Source: Thermus scotoductus DSM 8553 (GTDB taxonomy: Bacteria; Deinococcota; Deinococci; Deinococcales; Thermaceae). From it: DNA of 64,000 nucleotides. This document shows, piece after piece, positions 27,230 to 41,509 of this stretch. Location: NCBI RefSeq assembly GCF_000381045.1, contig NZ_KB905735.1, positions 1 to 64,000 of the forward strand, written 5' to 3'. Position numbers and translations under genes: made by a program. The notes under the pieces were generated by a model, which was not told the origin of the DNA, did not search any database, and worked only from the letters and a program-made list of their open reading frames with translations. Every line of letters starts with the position of its first letter. Positions within the stretch are counted from its first letter, which is position 1.

Positions 27230-27780
27230 TCAGCGTGACCGACCTTAGACCCGGAACCAAGGTGAAGATGGAGGGCGGCCTTTGGGAGTGCGTGGAGTAC
27301 CAGCACCAGAAGATTGGCCGCGGGGGGGCCAAGGTGGTGGCCAAGTTCAAGAACCTGGAAACGGGGGCCACCATCGAGCGCACCTTCAACTCCGGGGAGA
27401 AGCTGGAAGACATCTACGTGGAAACCCGGGAGCTCCAGTACCTGTACCAGGAGGGGGACGACCTGGTCTTCATGGACCTGGAGACCTACGAGCAGTTCCA
27501 CCTGCCCAAGGATCAGGTGGAGGCTGCCCGGTTTCTCAAGGAGGGCATGACCGTTCTGGGGGATATGTACGAGGGGCGACCCCTGAAGATTACCCCGCCC
27601 ACCGTGGTGGAACTCAAGGTGGTGGACACGCCCCCGGGGGTGCGGGGGGATACGGTCTCCGGCGGGAGCAAACCCGCCACCTTGGAAACGGGAGCGGTGG
27701 TGCAGGTGCCCCTTTTCGTGGAGCCCGGCGAGGTGATCAAGGTGGATACCCGCACGGGCCAGTACGTGGGCCGGGCCTAG
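27226..27780 (+). CDS. efp: Elongation factor P
   Basis: 184-aa translation factor that relieves ribosome stalling at proline stretches. Three beta-barrel domains, with the KOW-like start ISVTDLRPGTKVKMEGG and the tip loop HQKIGRGGAKV. The tip residue is Arg32 rather than Lys, as in T. thermophilus EF-P. The C-terminal GAVVQVPLFVEPGEVIKVDT is typical. Starts 4 nt within the previous gene's end. A terminator follows at 27791. Confidence 0.96.
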   Translation: MISVTDLRPGTKVKMEGGLWECVEYQHQKIGRGGAKVVAKFKNLETGATIERTFNSGEKLEDIYVETRELQYLYQEGDDLVFMDLETYEQFHLPKDQVEAARFLKEGMTVLGDMYEGRPLKITPPTVVELKVVDTPPGVRGDTVSGGSKPATLETGAVVQVPLFVEPGEVIKVDTRTGQYVGRA

Positions 27781-27790
27781 GCCAGGATAA

Positions 27791-27815
27791 GGGGCCTGGG
27801 GGAATCCCAGGCCCC
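27791..27815 (+). terminator. Rho-independent terminator after efp
   Basis: GGGGCCTGGG and CCCAGGCCCC form a perfect 10-bp stem with a GGAAT loop, followed by TCTTGCC. Probable partial terminator between efp and accB. Confidence 0.75.
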
Positions 27816-27897
27816 TCTTGCCTCCGGCATATTTTGACCGAGTACAAAAGCCGTTTCGTGGGCACATGGGGTAAGCTTTATGCCGCGAGGTGTACCC

Positions 27898-28428
27898 ATG
27901 ACGCCTAAGGAGCTGAAACAGATCCTGCAGGCCCTGGTGGAGCACGGGGTGAGCGAGCTCACCCTGGAAACCCCTGATTACAAGCTGACCGTGCGCCGAG
28001 GAGGCGAGGTGCAGGTGGTGGCCTTGCCGCAACCGGTAACTGCCCCTGCGGCCCCGCCTCCCTCCCTGCCCACCCCCACCGCTCCCAGCGTCCCTGCCCC
28101 TGCGGATTTGGCTCCGGCAGCCGGAGCCCCGGGCCTCGAGGCCCAGGAGGCCAAGGGAGCCAAGGAGGCCAAGGACGAGTGCGCGGGTTGCGTGGAGGTG
28201 AGGGCTCCCATCGTGGGTACCTTCTACCGGGCACCGGCCCCGGATGCCCCCCCTTATGTGGAGGAAGGGGACCGGGTGGAAAAGGGACAGGTGCTTTGCA
28301 TCATCGAGGCGATGAAGCTCATGAACGAGATTGAGTCGGAGGTTTCCGGGATCGTCAAGAAGATCCTGGTGAAAAACGGGGAACCCGTGGAGTACGGGCA
28401 GCCCCTCTTCCTCATCCAGCCCCTATGA
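27898..28428 (+). CDS. accB: Biotin carboxyl carrier protein of acetyl-CoA carboxylase
   Basis: 176-aa biotin carrier from the ATG at 27898 (GAGGTG upstream). The earlier in-frame ATG at 27880 adds six residues. N-terminal helix, then a Pro/Ala-rich linker at about residues 45-95, then a biotinyl domain with [13 protein letters not shown], where the Lys of AMKLM is biotinylated. It carries biotin between AccC and the carboxyltransferase in fatty acid synthesis. The stop overlaps accC by 4 nt. Confidence 0.95.
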   Translation: MTPKELKQILQALVEHGVSELTLETPDYKLTVRRGGEVQVVALPQPVTAPAAPPPSLPTPTAPSVPAPADLAPAAGAPGLEAQEAKGAKEAKDECAGCVEVRAPIVGTFYRAPAPDAPPYVEEGDRVEKGQVLCIIEAMKLMNEIESEVSGIVKKILVKNGEPVEYGQPLFLIQPL

Positions 28429-29762
28429 AGAAGGTGCTCATCGCCAACCGGGGTGAGATCGCCCTCAGGATCATACGGGCGGCCAAGGAGCTCGGCCTCA
28501 AGACCGTGGTGGCCCACTCCACCGCCGACGAGAAGAGCCTTCCCGTGCTCCTGGCGGACGAGGCCATCTGCATCGGACCTCCTCCTTCCGGGCAGAGCTA
28601 CCTGAACATCCCTAACCTGCTTTCCGCGGCCATCGTGACCGGGGCCGACGCCATTCATCCCGGTTACGGCTTCCTGGCGGAGAACGCCACCTTTGCCGAG
28701 ATGTGCCGGGACCACGGCATCACCTTCATCGGTCCCACCCCGGAGAATATGCGGGCCCTTGGGGACAAGGCCACCGCCAGGAAGGTGGCCCGGGAGGCCG
28801 GGGTGCCCACGGTTCCGGGGACGGATGAGCTTACCAGCGTGGAGGAGGCCAAACGGGCCGCCCAGGAGATCGGCTATCCCGTGATCCTTAAGGCCTCCGC
28901 CGGGGGCGGGGGCAGGGGCATGCGGCTGGTGCACACCGAGGAGGAGCTGGAAAGGGCGGTCCAGCAGGCCCAGGAGGAGGCCCGGGCTGCCTTTGGCAAC
29001 CCCGCCATCTACCTGGAGAAGTACATCGAGGAGCCGAAGCACATAGAAATCCAGGTTCTGGGGGACGGGGAGAACGTCATCCACCTTTGGGAACGGGACT
29101 GCTCCATCCAACGCCGGCACCAGAAGCTCTTGGAGGAAGCCCCCAGTACCTTGCCTTGGGAAACCCGGAAGGCCATTGCCGAGGCAGCCGCCCGGCTTGC
29201 CCGGCACGTGGGGTACGTGTCCGCGGGCACTCTGGAGTTCCTGGTGGATAAGGAGGGGAACTTCTACTTCATAGAGATGAACACCCGCATCCAGGTGGAG
29301 CACCCCGTGACCGAGATGATCACCGGCATTGACCTGGTTCAGGCCCAGTTCCGGATCGCCATGGGGGAGAAGCTTTGGCTCAAGCAGGAGGAGGTGGAGG
29401 TGCGGGGGCACGCCATAGAGGTGCGCATCAACGCCGAGGATCCGGAGAAGGGCTTCAGGCCCTCCATCGGCAAGGTGGAAACCTTGCTTTTCCCCGGGGG
29501 GCCAGGGATCCGGGTGGACAGCCACCTCTATGCGGGCTACCAGATCCCGCCCCACTACGACAGCTTGATCGCCAAGATCATCGCCTGGGCTCCCACCCGG
29601 GAGGAGGCCATCAAGCGCATGGAAAGGGCGCTTTCTGAAACGGTGATCGAGGGGCCCGGCCTCAAGACCACCATTCCCTTCCACCAGAAGGTGTTGCAAA
29701 ACGCCTTCTTCCGCCGGGGGGCGGTCTACACCAACTTCGTGGCCCGGCGGATGGAGATGTAG
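28425..29762 (+). CDS. accC: Biotin carboxylase subunit of acetyl-CoA carboxylase
   Basis: 445-aa ATP-grasp enzyme that carboxylates biotin on AccB. It begins with [23 protein letters not shown], has the ATP-grasp Gly-rich loop [11 protein letters not shown] near residue 160, the [18 protein letters not shown] block near 228-246, and the catalytic [16 protein letters not shown] near 285. Full length and intact. Confidence 0.97.
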   Translation: MKKVLIANRGEIALRIIRAAKELGLKTVVAHSTADEKSLPVLLADEAICIGPPPSGQSYLNIPNLLSAAIVTGADAIHPGYGFLAENATFAEMCRDHGITFIGPTPENMRALGDKATARKVAREAGVPTVPGTDELTSVEEAKRAAQEIGYPVILKASAGGGGRGMRLVHTEEELERAVQQAQEEARAAFGNPAIYLEKYIEEPKHIEIQVLGDGENVIHLWERDCSIQRRHQKLLEEAPSTLPWETRKAIAEAAARLARHVGYVSAGTLEFLVDKEGNFYFIEMNTRIQVEHPVTEMITGIDLVQAQFRIAMGEKLWLKQEEVEVRGHAIEVRINAEDPEKGFRPSIGKVETLLFPGGPGIRVDSHLYAGYQIPPHYDSLIAKIIAWAPTREEAIKRMERALSETVIEGPGLKTTIPFHQKVLQNAFFRRGAVYTNFVARRMEM

Positions 29763-29774
29763 ACTGGGCGTGTG

Positions 29775-30104
29775 ATGGTGGAGTACGAGATCAGCGACCA
29801 TGCCCTCGAGGGGCTGGTGGCCCATGCCCTTTCCGACCTTCAGGGGGTGCGGCTCTTGGAAACCGCTCCCCGCTCCCTGGGGGAGGTTTTCCGCCGCATG
29901 AAGCCCATCAAGGTGGAGCGCACCCCCGAGGGGTTCACGGTGGACCTGGTGCTCTCCGTGGACTACGGGGTTTCCATTCCCGAGGCAGCCCAGGCGGTGC
30001 AAAAAGCCGTGGCGGAAGCCCTTTACCTGGCCACGGGGGAGAAGGTGCAGGCGGTGAACCTCACCGTGGCCCAGGTGGAGTACCGGAAGGAGGCCCATGC
30101 TTAG
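29775..30104 (+). CDS. Asp23/Gls24 family envelope-stress protein
   Basis: 109-aa protein of the Asp23/DUF322 family, often found between acc genes and nusB. VEYEISDHALEGLVAHAL and a C-terminal VNLTVAQVEY strand are typical. Probably a cytosolic protein linked to the cell envelope; biochemical role unknown. The ATG at 29775 is preceded by an in-frame GTG at 29772. The stop overlaps nusB by 8 nt. Confidence 0.82.
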   Translation: MVEYEISDHALEGLVAHALSDLQGVRLLETAPRSLGEVFRRMKPIKVERTPEGFTVDLVLSVDYGVSIPEAAQAVQKAVAEALYLATGEKVQAVNLTVAQVEYRKEAHA

Positions 30105-30552
30105 GCGAGCCAGGGAACTGGCCATGCGGGCCTTATTCGCCCATACCCAGGGGGGGGTGGATCTGGAGGAGGCCTTCCGCCACGCCTTGGAGGAGATGGG
30201 GGGCGAGGAGGACTCCTATGGGGATTCCCTGGACCAGGAGGGCGTGGCCTTCGCCCGGCGCTTGCTGGAGGGATACAAGGCCCATGCGGAAGAGGTGGAC
30301 CAGGTGCTACGGGATACGGTGGAGGGCTGGGACTTCGCCCAGATGTCCAAAACCGATCTCACGGTGTTGCGCCTGGCAGCCTACGAGATGCTCTACGAGC
30401 CCACCCCCTTCGCCCCTTTGATCGAGGTGGCGGTGAAGATCGCCAACCGCTACGGGGGAGAGCACTCGGGAGCGTTTGTCAACGGGGTGCTGGGCCGCTT
30501 GTACCGGCGGATCCAGGGGGGTGAGCTGAAGGCGGTGCCCAAGGAGGACTGA
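30097..30552 (+). CDS. nusB: Transcription antitermination protein NusB
   Basis: 151-aa all-helical protein. The N-terminal ARELAMRALF and the C-terminal ANRYGGEHSGAFVNGVLGRLYRR are the NusB signatures. It binds boxA RNA with S10 in rRNA antitermination. It overlaps the upstream gene by 8 nt and ends 1 nt before folD. Confidence 0.95.
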   Translation: MLRRARELAMRALFAHTQGGVDLEEAFRHALEEMGGEEDSYGDSLDQEGVAFARRLLEGYKAHAEEVDQVLRDTVEGWDFAQMSKTDLTVLRLAAYEMLYEPTPFAPLIEVAVKIANRYGGEHSGAFVNGVLGRLYRRIQGGELKAVPKED

Positions 30553-30553
30553 G

Positions 30554-31405
30554 ATGACCCTTGCCCGTACCCTTTCCGGCCATGAGGTGGCGGAGACCGT
30601 GTATCGGGAGCTGAGGGAAACCCTTAGCTCCCTGCCCTTTGTACCCTCCCTCAGGGTGATCCGCCTAGGAGAGGATCCCGCCTCGGTGTCCTACGTGCGC
30701 CTTAAGGACAAGAGGGCCAGGGAGCTTGGACTTTTGAGCCAGGTGGAGGTGTTCCCCGCGGATACCCCGGAGGAAGCCCTACTCGGGCGCATAGAGGCCC
30801 TTAACCAGGACCCGGAGGTGGACGGCATCCTGGTCCAGCTCCCCTTGCCCGCTCACATCCGCACGGAGCGGGTTTTGGAGGCCATCTCTCCCCTTAAGGA
30901 TGTGGATGGTTTTCATCCCCTCAACGTGGGGAAGCTTTGGAGCGGGGGAGAGGGGCTTTTCCCCTGCACGCCCCTGGGTGTCGTCCACCTGCTCAAGCAT
31001 TACGGGGTGGAGCTAAGGGGCAAGGAGGTGGTGGTCCTGGGCCGGTCCAACATCGTAGGGAAGCCCCTGGCAGGCCTCCTCCTGCGGGAGGACGCCACGG
31101 TGACCGTGGTCCATTCCCGTACCCGGAACCTTCCCGAGGTGACCCGGCGGGCGGAGGTGCTGGTGGTGGCGGTGGGGCGGCCCCATCTGGTGCGAAAGGA
31201 GTGGGTGCGGCCCGGGGCCATCGTGGTGGACGTGGGGGTGAACCGGGTGGAGGGCAAGCTTCTGGGCGATGTTCACCCCGAGGTGGCCGAGGTGGCCTCT
31301 GCCCTCACCCCTGTGCCCGGGGGCGTGGGGCCCATGACCGTGGCCATGTTGATGGCCAATACCGTGAAGGCGGCGTTGCTTAGGCGGCATGGAGCTCCTC
31401 GCTAA
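30554..31405 (+). CDS. folD: Bifunctional methylenetetrahydrofolate dehydrogenase/cyclohydrolase
   Basis: 283-aa cytosolic folate enzyme that interconverts 5,10-methylene-, methenyl- and 10-formyl-tetrahydrofolate using NADP. Landmarks are YVRLKDKRARELG (the YxxxK-type motif with Lys near residue 54), DGILVQLPLP near 95, and the nucleotide loop VVLGRSNIVGKPLAGLLL near 160. The C-terminal PVPGGVGPMTVAMLMANT is typical. Its end overlaps the next gene by 17 nt. Confidence 0.96.
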   Translation: MTLARTLSGHEVAETVYRELRETLSSLPFVPSLRVIRLGEDPASVSYVRLKDKRARELGLLSQVEVFPADTPEEALLGRIEALNQDPEVDGILVQLPLPAHIRTERVLEAISPLKDVDGFHPLNVGKLWSGGEGLFPCTPLGVVHLLKHYGVELRGKEVVVLGRSNIVGKPLAGLLLREDATVTVVHSRTRNLPEVTRRAEVLVVAVGRPHLVRKEWVRPGAIVVDVGVNRVEGKLLGDVHPEVAEVASALTPVPGGVGPMTVAMLMANTVKAALLRRHGAPR

Positions 31406-31844
31406 CCAGGTCTTTTGGACAGCCATCCTGGCCAACTTCCTGGCCCAGACCCTAAAGCTTTTCTTTTACTACCTGCTGGAGGGCCGGTTCCAATGGGAGC
31501 GCTTCCTGGAAACCGGGGGGATGCCCAGCTCCCACTCTGCTACCGTCAGCGCCTTAGCCATGGGCGTGGGCTTCCAGGAAGGCTTTGGCAGCACCCTGTT
31601 CGCCGTGGCCGCCGTCTTTGCCCTCATCGTCATGTACGATGCCACGGGAATCCGCCGGGCGGCTGGCCTGCACGCCCAGCTCCTAAACCAGTTGGTTCAG
31701 GAGCTGCAACAGGTGCTGCAGAAAGGTCCTGCCCCTGAACCTCTTAAGGAACTCTTGGGCCACACTTACCTCGAGGTCCTGGTGGGTGCGCTTTTGGGGG
31801 CTCTGGTGGCCTATGTGGCGTTTCACCTCTTCCCGGCAGCGTAA
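31389..31844 (+). CDS. Divergent PAP2-family membrane protein
   Basis: 151-aa DUF212/divergent PAP2 protein. The signature TGGMPSSHSATVSALAMG is at residues 37-54 and MYDATGIRRAAGLHAQLLN follows. About four membrane helices. It lacks the full three-block phosphatase motif of classic PAP2 enzymes, so its activity is unknown. Last plus-strand gene of the efp-acc-nusB-folD run. Its 3' end overlaps a minus-strand gene by 22 nt. Confidence 0.87.
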   Translation: MELLANQVFWTAILANFLAQTLKLFFYYLLEGRFQWERFLETGGMPSSHSATVSALAMGVGFQEGFGSTLFAVAAVFALIVMYDATGIRRAAGLHAQLLNQLVQELQQVLQKGPAPEPLKELLGHTYLEVLVGALLGALVAYVAFHLFPAA

Positions 31845-32023
31845 AAGGCCAGGGTCTGTCCCAGGAGGAAGACGAGGAGCCCAAGCACGGGGGAGAGAAA
31901 GAAGGTGAAGAAGCCTGCGAACAAGGCCAGCACCAGGGGCAGGAGGGGCTTCTTGAAGCGGTGGAAGACCCAGAGGTTCAAAAGGCCGAAGAAGAGGAGG
32001 ACGCCGAAGGCAACCGTTTCCAC
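31823..32023 (-). CDS. Small membrane protein, unrecognised
   Basis: 66-aa hydrophobic protein starting METVAFGVLLFFGLLNLWVF. It has two helices separated by HRFKKPLLP, then a third hydrophobic run to LAFYAAGKR. It converges with the PAP2-like gene, overlapping it by 22 nt, and is divergent from the Fe-S oxidoreductase gene. Family not recognised. Confidence 0.55.
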   Translation of the reverse strand: METVAFGVLLFFGLLNLWVFHRFKKPLLPLVLALFAGFFTFFLSPVLGLLVFLLGQTLAFYAAGKR

Positions 32024-32042
32024 GGGGTTTTATTGTACGCCC

Positions 32043-32070
32043 TTGCCAGCTTGGTGGGATGGGGTAAACT
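32043..32070 (+). promoter_or_regulatory. Probable promoter of the Fe-S oxidoreductase gene
   Basis: TTGCCA (32043-32048) and TAAACT (32065-32070) with 16-nt spacing, 27 nt before an ATG that has AAGGAGG in front of it. Confidence 0.5.
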
Positions 32071-32097
32071 TTTACTGAGTATAAGGAGGTCGTACCC

Positions 32098-34083
32098 ATG
32101 CTGACCTTACCGGAGAAAATCCTCTTTATCCTACTCCTGGCCGGAAGCCTCTACTATGCCTACACGGGGTTTCGCCGGGTGTACCTGGCCATCCGCCGGG
32201 GACGGGCCGAGGATCGCTTTGACCGCTTGCCCGAGCGCATTGGCCGGGCCCTTTGGCTTACCCTTACCCAGCAGACCGTGTTCAAGAGGCGGCCTCTGGT
32301 TTCCCTCCTCCACGCTTTCGTCTTCTACGGCTTTGTCTACTACCTCCTGGTCAACCTGGTGGACCTTCTGGAGGGGTACTTCCCCCTGCACACTCGTGGG
32401 GGGCTTTGGAATCCCTATAACCTCGTGGCCGATCTCCTCACCGCCGCCATCCTGGTGGGCATCCTGGGGCTCATGCTCCGCCGCTACCTTCTCGCACCCC
32501 AGGATTTCACCTGGAATCCCAAGGTGCCTCTCCACGAACGGGTACGCCAGGGAATCCCCCGGGACTCGGCCATCGTGGGGGCCTTCATCACCTTCCACGT
32601 GGGAAGCCGCCTGCTTTCCAAGGCAGCGGGCCTGGCCCAAGGGGAGCCCGACCCCTTCCAGCCCGTGGCCAGCTTTCTGGCCACCCTGCTTGCGGGCCTT
32701 TCGCCCTCCAGCCTGGTGGTGTTGGAACATTTCTTCTGGTGGGGTGCGTTGGGTTCCATCCTCCTCTTCCTTCCCTACTTCCCCCGCTCCAAGCACATCC
32801 ACCTGATGATGGGGCCCATCAACCTGGCCTTCCGCCAGGAGAAGCCCGGGGCCCTCTTGCCCCTGGACTTTGAGAAGGAGGAGGAAAAGTTCGGGGCGGA
32901 GAAGCTGGAAGACCTTTCCTGGAAGCGGCTTCTGGACGCCTATGCCTGCATCATGTGCAACCGCTGCCAGGAGGCCTGCCCAGCGTATACCACGGGCAAG
33001 GCCCTTTCCCCTGCGGCCATCGTCATCTCCGAGCGCTACGAGCTAAACGAGATCCTTCCCGCCTTTGCCAGCGGGCAGGAGAGCCCGAGGCCCCTCATGG
33101 ACTTCGCCCTGAACGAGGAGGCCCTCTGGGCCTGCACCACCTGCATGGCCTGCGTGGAGGTCTGCCCGGTGGGCAACGAGCCCATGCTTCACATCCTGGA
33201 TGTGCGCCGGGCCAAGGTGCTCATGGAGGGGGAGTTCCCCCAGGAGCTCAACAACGCCTTCCGGGGCATGGAGCGCTCGGGCAACCCCTGGGGCATTGGC
33301 CAGGATAAGCGCCTGGACTGGGCCGAGGGACTCAACGTGCCCACCGTGGAGGAGAAGCCTCATCCTGAGGTCCTCTACTGGGTGGGGTGTGCGGCCAGCT
33401 ACGACCCCAGGGCCCAGAAGATCGCAAGAAGCATGGTGGAGATCCTGAACGCCAGCGGGGTGGACTGGGCGGTCCTGGGCCGAAAGGAAAAGTGCACGGG
33501 GGATTCCGCCAGGCGGGCGGGCAACGAGTACCTGTTCTTCCAGCTGGCCACGGAAAACGTGGAAACCCTAAACCAGGTGGCTCCCAAGACCATCGTCACC
33601 ACCTGCCCCCACTGCTTCCACACCCTGGGCAACGAGTACAAGGCCTTTGGCGGGGAGTACCGGGTGGTCCACCACTCGGAGTTCATCGCCGAGCTATTGC
33701 GCGCGGGCCGGCTTAAGGTTTCCGAGGAAACCCAGCGGGTGGTCTTCCATGACCCCTGCTATCTGGGCCGGCACAACGGGGTGTACGAAGCACCCCGGGA
33801 GGTGCTCAAAGGGGTGGGCTTCGTCCTCAGCGAACCCCCCAGGAACCGGGAGCGGAGCTTCTGTTGCGGGGCCGGCGGAGCCCAGTTCTGGAAGGAGGAG
33901 GAACCCGGGGCCATGCGGGTTTCGGAAAACCGCTACCGGGAGCTTAAGGGCACGGGGGCGGAGGTCATCGCCACCGGCTGCCCCTTCTGCATGGCCATGA
34001 TGAACGTGGAGGTGGCCCAGGACGAGACACCCCCGGAGGTTTTGGACATCGCCGAGCTGGTGGCCCGGGGCCTTAAGGCCTAG
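32098..34083 (+). CDS. Membrane-anchored (Fe-S)-binding heterodisulfide reductase-like oxidoreductase
   Basis: 661-aa fusion. The N-terminal ~250 residues have about five membrane helices, like the NarI/respiratory gamma subunit, and probably bind heme b. Two 4Fe-4S motifs follow: CIMCNRCQEACP near residue 283 and CTTCMACVEVCP near 346. Then come two CCG domains, seen as VGCAASYD...EKCTGDSARR...TCPHCFHT and HDPCYLGRHN...CCGAGGAQFW. Such proteins link quinone and soluble thiol or flavoprotein electron carriers. The partner is unknown. The gene stands alone with its own promoter. Confidence 0.87.
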   Translation: MLTLPEKILFILLLAGSLYYAYTGFRRVYLAIRRGRAEDRFDRLPERIGRALWLTLTQQTVFKRRPLVSLLHAFVFYGFVYYLLVNLVDLLEGYFPLHTRGGLWNPYNLVADLLTAAILVGILGLMLRRYLLAPQDFTWNPKVPLHERVRQGIPRDSAIVGAFITFHVGSRLLSKAAGLAQGEPDPFQPVASFLATLLAGLSPSSLVVLEHFFWWGALGSILLFLPYFPRSKHIHLMMGPINLAFRQEKPGALLPLDFEKEEEKFGAEKLEDLSWKRLLDAYACIMCNRCQEACPAYTTGKALSPAAIVISERYELNEILPAFASGQESPRPLMDFALNEEALWACTTCMACVEVCPVGNEPMLHILDVRRAKVLMEGEFPQELNNAFRGMERSGNPWGIGQDKRLDWAEGLNVPTVEEKPHPEVLYWVGCAASYDPRAQKIARSMVEILNASGVDWAVLGRKEKCTGDSARRAGNEYLFFQLATENVETLNQVAPKTIVTTCPHCFHTLGNEYKAFGGEYRVVHHSEFIAELLRAGRLKVSEETQRVVFHDPCYLGRHNGVYEAPREVLKGVGFVLSEPPRNRERSFCCGAGGAQFWKEEEPGAMRVSENRYRELKGTGAEVIATGCPFCMAMMNVEVAQDETPPEVLDIAELVARGLKA

Positions 34084-34615
34084 GATTTTGATAGACGGCG
34101 AAGACCCGGTAGCCCTCCATCCACCCATCCCCGAAGGCCCGCAGCACGAGGCCTGGGGGAGGGGTGAGGAGTTCGTAGGGCTCCCAGTAGAAAGGGCTTT
34201 CCGGCCTGTTGCGCCGCACGGCTTCCCGGCGGCTGAAGCCTTCCACCAGGAGAAGTCCCCCTGGGGCCAAGAGGGGAGGAAGGGCCTTAAGGAGAGGGCG
34301 GTTGACGTAATAGCTCATGAGGATGGCGGCGAAGGGGCCTTTGGGAAGGTGCATAAGGGCGTTGGGGTCCTCGAGGTCCAGCTCCACCAGGGTCAGGCCG
34401 CGGATGCCTTTAAGCTTTCTTAGGGCCTCGAGGCTCCTTTCCACCAGGGTCACGGGGTGGCCCCTTTGTAGGAAGTAGCGGGCATTCCGCCCCAGGCCCC
34501 CCGCCAGGTCCAGGACCGGGCCCCTTGGGACAAGGGGTCCATAGGCCCGCACCACAAAGGCGGGGGCGCGCTCCGCAGGGTTTTGGCGGTAAAACGCATC
34601 CCAGTCCCTAGGCAT
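34073..34615 (-). CDS. Class I SAM-dependent methyltransferase
   Basis: 180-aa Rossmann methyltransferase. Motif I VLDLAGGLGRNARYFLQRG is near residues 34-52, the acidic motif II VERSLEAL near 59, and LVELDLEDPN follows. It has the DWDAFYRQNPAERAPAFV opening seen in TehB-like and Thermus methyltransferases. Substrate unknown. Its start overlaps the truncated TerC gene by 8 nt, and its 3' end overlaps the Fe-S gene by 11 nt on the other strand. Confidence 0.8.
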   Translation of the reverse strand: MPRDWDAFYRQNPAERAPAFVVRAYGPLVPRGPVLDLAGGLGRNARYFLQRGHPVTLVERSLEALRKLKGIRGLTLVELDLEDPNALMHLPKGPFAAILMSYYVNRPLLKALPPLLAPGGLLLVEGFSRREAVRRNRPESPFYWEPYELLTPPPGLVLRAFGDGWMEGYRVFAVYQNPRP

Positions 34616-34912
34616 GCTTGCGCAAAGCCAGAAGACTTCCCCCCAAGAGGATGAGGAAGGTTACACCCCAGAAGACAGGTTTCGGCAGGCGCCAGGCCAG
34701 CTCCGGGCGATGCAGGAGCTCCGCCAGGGTGGCGCTTCCTTCCAGGAGGAGCTTGACCCCGGCCCAGCCCACCAGAGCGTAGGCTACCTTCTCCAGGCTG
34801 GGATAGCGTTCCATCACCGCCACCACATAGCCTGCCAGGACCAAGGCGTTGTCCCCGGAGAGGAGGGCCTCGAGGGCCGCCACGGAAAGAAGCGCCAAAA
34901 GGGCTTCCTCGT

Positions 34913-34916
<4 letters not shown>
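34608..34916 (-). pseudogene. TerC-family membrane protein shortened by an internal deletion
   Basis: 102 aa, less than half of a usual TerC protein (about 200-330 aa). The N-terminus LEALLSGDNALVLAG is the first TerC signature. It then jumps directly to RYPSLEKVAYALVGWAGVKL, which belongs near the C-terminus of the family. The middle third, including the second conserved Asp motif, is absent, while the reading frame stays open. This is best explained by an in-frame deletion of about 100 codons. A natural minimal variant cannot be excluded. It overlaps its neighbours by 8 and 4 nt and so keeps operon coupling. Confidence 0.6.
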
Positions 34917-37665
<2,749 letters not shown>

Positions 37666-37695
37666 GGCTTTAAGCTTACGCCAAGGGTGGGGCCT

Positions 37696-37724
37696 TTGTG
37701 CTAAAGCCCATGATGCAGTAAACT
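37696..37724 (+). promoter_or_regulatory. Probable lon promoter
   Basis: TTGTGC (37696-37701) and TAAACT (37719-37724) with 17-nt spacing, 51 nt before the lon start. An overlapping TTGACA at 37724-37729 lacks a -10 at the right distance. Confidence 0.45.
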
Positions 37725-37775
37725 TGACATAGGTAGGCTTAGGATATGGACGAGATCAAGGAAAGGAGGGAAACC

Positions 37776-40202
<2,427 letters not shown>

Positions 40203-40237
40203 GGGTGATCTCTAGCGGGTTAAGGGGTGCCCTTTCT

Positions 40238-40264
40238 CCCCGCCGGGTGGCTTGCCCGGCGGGG
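40238..40264. terminator. Bidirectional terminator between lon and bshA
   Basis: CCCCGCCGGG and CCCGGCGGGG form a perfect 10-bp stem with a 7-nt loop. It is followed by CTTTGTT on the plus strand and preceded by a pyrimidine-rich stretch on the minus side. It sits between two convergent genes. Confidence 0.8.
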
Positions 40265-40272
40265 CTTTGTTC

Positions 40273-41370
40273 CTATGATTCAAGGGCCTTTTGGTACACC
40301 TCCAGGTAGGCCTGGGTGATCCTTTCAGGGTGAAAGCGGGCGATGGCGTACTCCCGGGCGGCCTTGCGCATGCTGGGGAGCTTGGGATGGGCGAGGAGGT
40401 CCAGCACCGCCTGGGCGAAGCCTTCCAGGTCCCCAAGCTCCACCAGCCGACCCACCTCGGGCCGTACCAGCTCGGGAACCCCTCCCACGGCGGTGGCCAC
40501 CACGGGAACCCCGCTGGCCAGGGCCTCGAGGGCCGCCTGCCCGAAGGATTCCTCCTCCGAGGCCAGCAGGAAAAGATCGGCGGCTCCCAGGATCTCCTCG
40601 GGATGGGGAGTGGGGGGATGGAAGGTGACCCAGCGTTCCACCCCGAGTTCTTCCGCAACCCGCTTCGCCTCCCCTTCCTCCGGTCCCTTCCCCAGAAGAA
40701 GGAGCCTGGCCTGCACCTTCCTCCGCACCTTGGCGAAGGCCCGCACGATATCCGGCACCCTTTTGATGGGGCGGAAGTTGGAAGCGTGCACCAAAAGCCA
40801 CTCCCCTTCCTCCGCGTAGAGCTTCTTGCGCTCCGGCCTGGGGTAGAAGCGGTCCGGGTCCACGGCGTTATGGATGACCACGGGGCTGACCCCGAAGGCC
40901 TTCTGCGCCTCCTGGGCTAGGGCCCGGCTCACCGCGGTGGTGGCCTTGGCTCTTTGGAGGGCCTTTCGGGTGGGTCCGTGGAAGGCCGGGTCCATCCCTA
41001 GCACCGAGACATCGGTGCCGTGGAGAGTATGCACCAGGGGGAGTTCCTCGCCAAGCCCCAGGTAGGCGGCGGCGGCGTGGGGGATGGCGTAGTGGGTGTG
41101 AACCAGCTCCAGGCCGAGCCGCCTGGCCTCCCGCTCCAGCACCCCGGCCAGGGAGAGGGTGTAAAGGGGGCCGGGGAAGACAGGGTAAAAGGGCAGGTCC
41201 ACGGGGATGTAGACCACAGGGCTATCCTTGGGCAGGCGGAAGGGCCTTTCCGTGGCGAAGAGGTAAACCCGGTGGCCCATCTGGGCCAGGCGGTGGGCCA
41301 GCTCCGTGGCCACGATGCCGCTACCCCCGAGGCCAGGGTAGGCCACCAGGCCCAGCCTCAGCACCCTCAC
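40273..41370 (-). CDS. bshA: BshA-like glycosyltransferase (bacillithiol pathway)
   Basis: 365-aa GT-B family 4 glycosyltransferase. The GTG at 41370 is preferred over the 12-residue longer start at 41406. LGLVAYPGLGGSGIVATELAHRLA near the start, HTHYAIPHAAAAYLG near residue 97, and the C-terminal SEEESFGQAALEALASGVPVVAT near 286-308 with the E-x7-E motif are typical of N-acetylglucosaminyl-L-malate synthase. It would start bacillithiol biosynthesis, the low-molecular-weight thiol of Deinococcus-Thermus. No bshB or bshC is visible in this window. Confidence 0.85.
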   Translation of the reverse strand: MRVLRLGLVAYPGLGGSGIVATELAHRLAQMGHRVYLFATERPFRLPKDSPVVYIPVDLPFYPVFPGPLYTLSLAGVLEREARRLGLELVHTHYAIPHAAAAYLGLGEELPLVHTLHGTDVSVLGMDPAFHGPTRKALQRAKATTAVSRALAQEAQKAFGVSPVVIHNAVDPDRFYPRPERKKLYAEEGEWLLVHASNFRPIKRVPDIVRAFAKVRRKVQARLLLLGKGPEEGEAKRVAEELGVERWVTFHPPTPHPEEILGAADLFLLASEEESFGQAALEALASGVPVVATAVGGVPELVRPEVGRLVELGDLEGFAQAVLDLLAHPKLPSMRKAAREYAIARFHPERITQAYLEVYQKALES

Positions 41371-41509
41371 GCCCAAACCCGCAAAAGGGGAGAGGAGAGA
41401 ACCCATTCCCCCGGACCCTTGCCCATGGGAGACGCACCTTTAGGATGTTCCCCGATTGGTTGGCCAAAGAAGGTCATGCCCCCAGTTTACCGTAGGGGAC
41501 GGGGAGCGC

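Noticed and set aside
27834-27897. TTGACC followed by GTAAGCTTT upstream of accB as a promoter
   Set aside because: The spacing (about 32 nt) is wrong for a -35/-10 pair.
28254-30125. 623-codon minus-strand frame opposite accC
   Set aside because: It is an antisense shadow; accC is complete with all ATP-grasp motifs.
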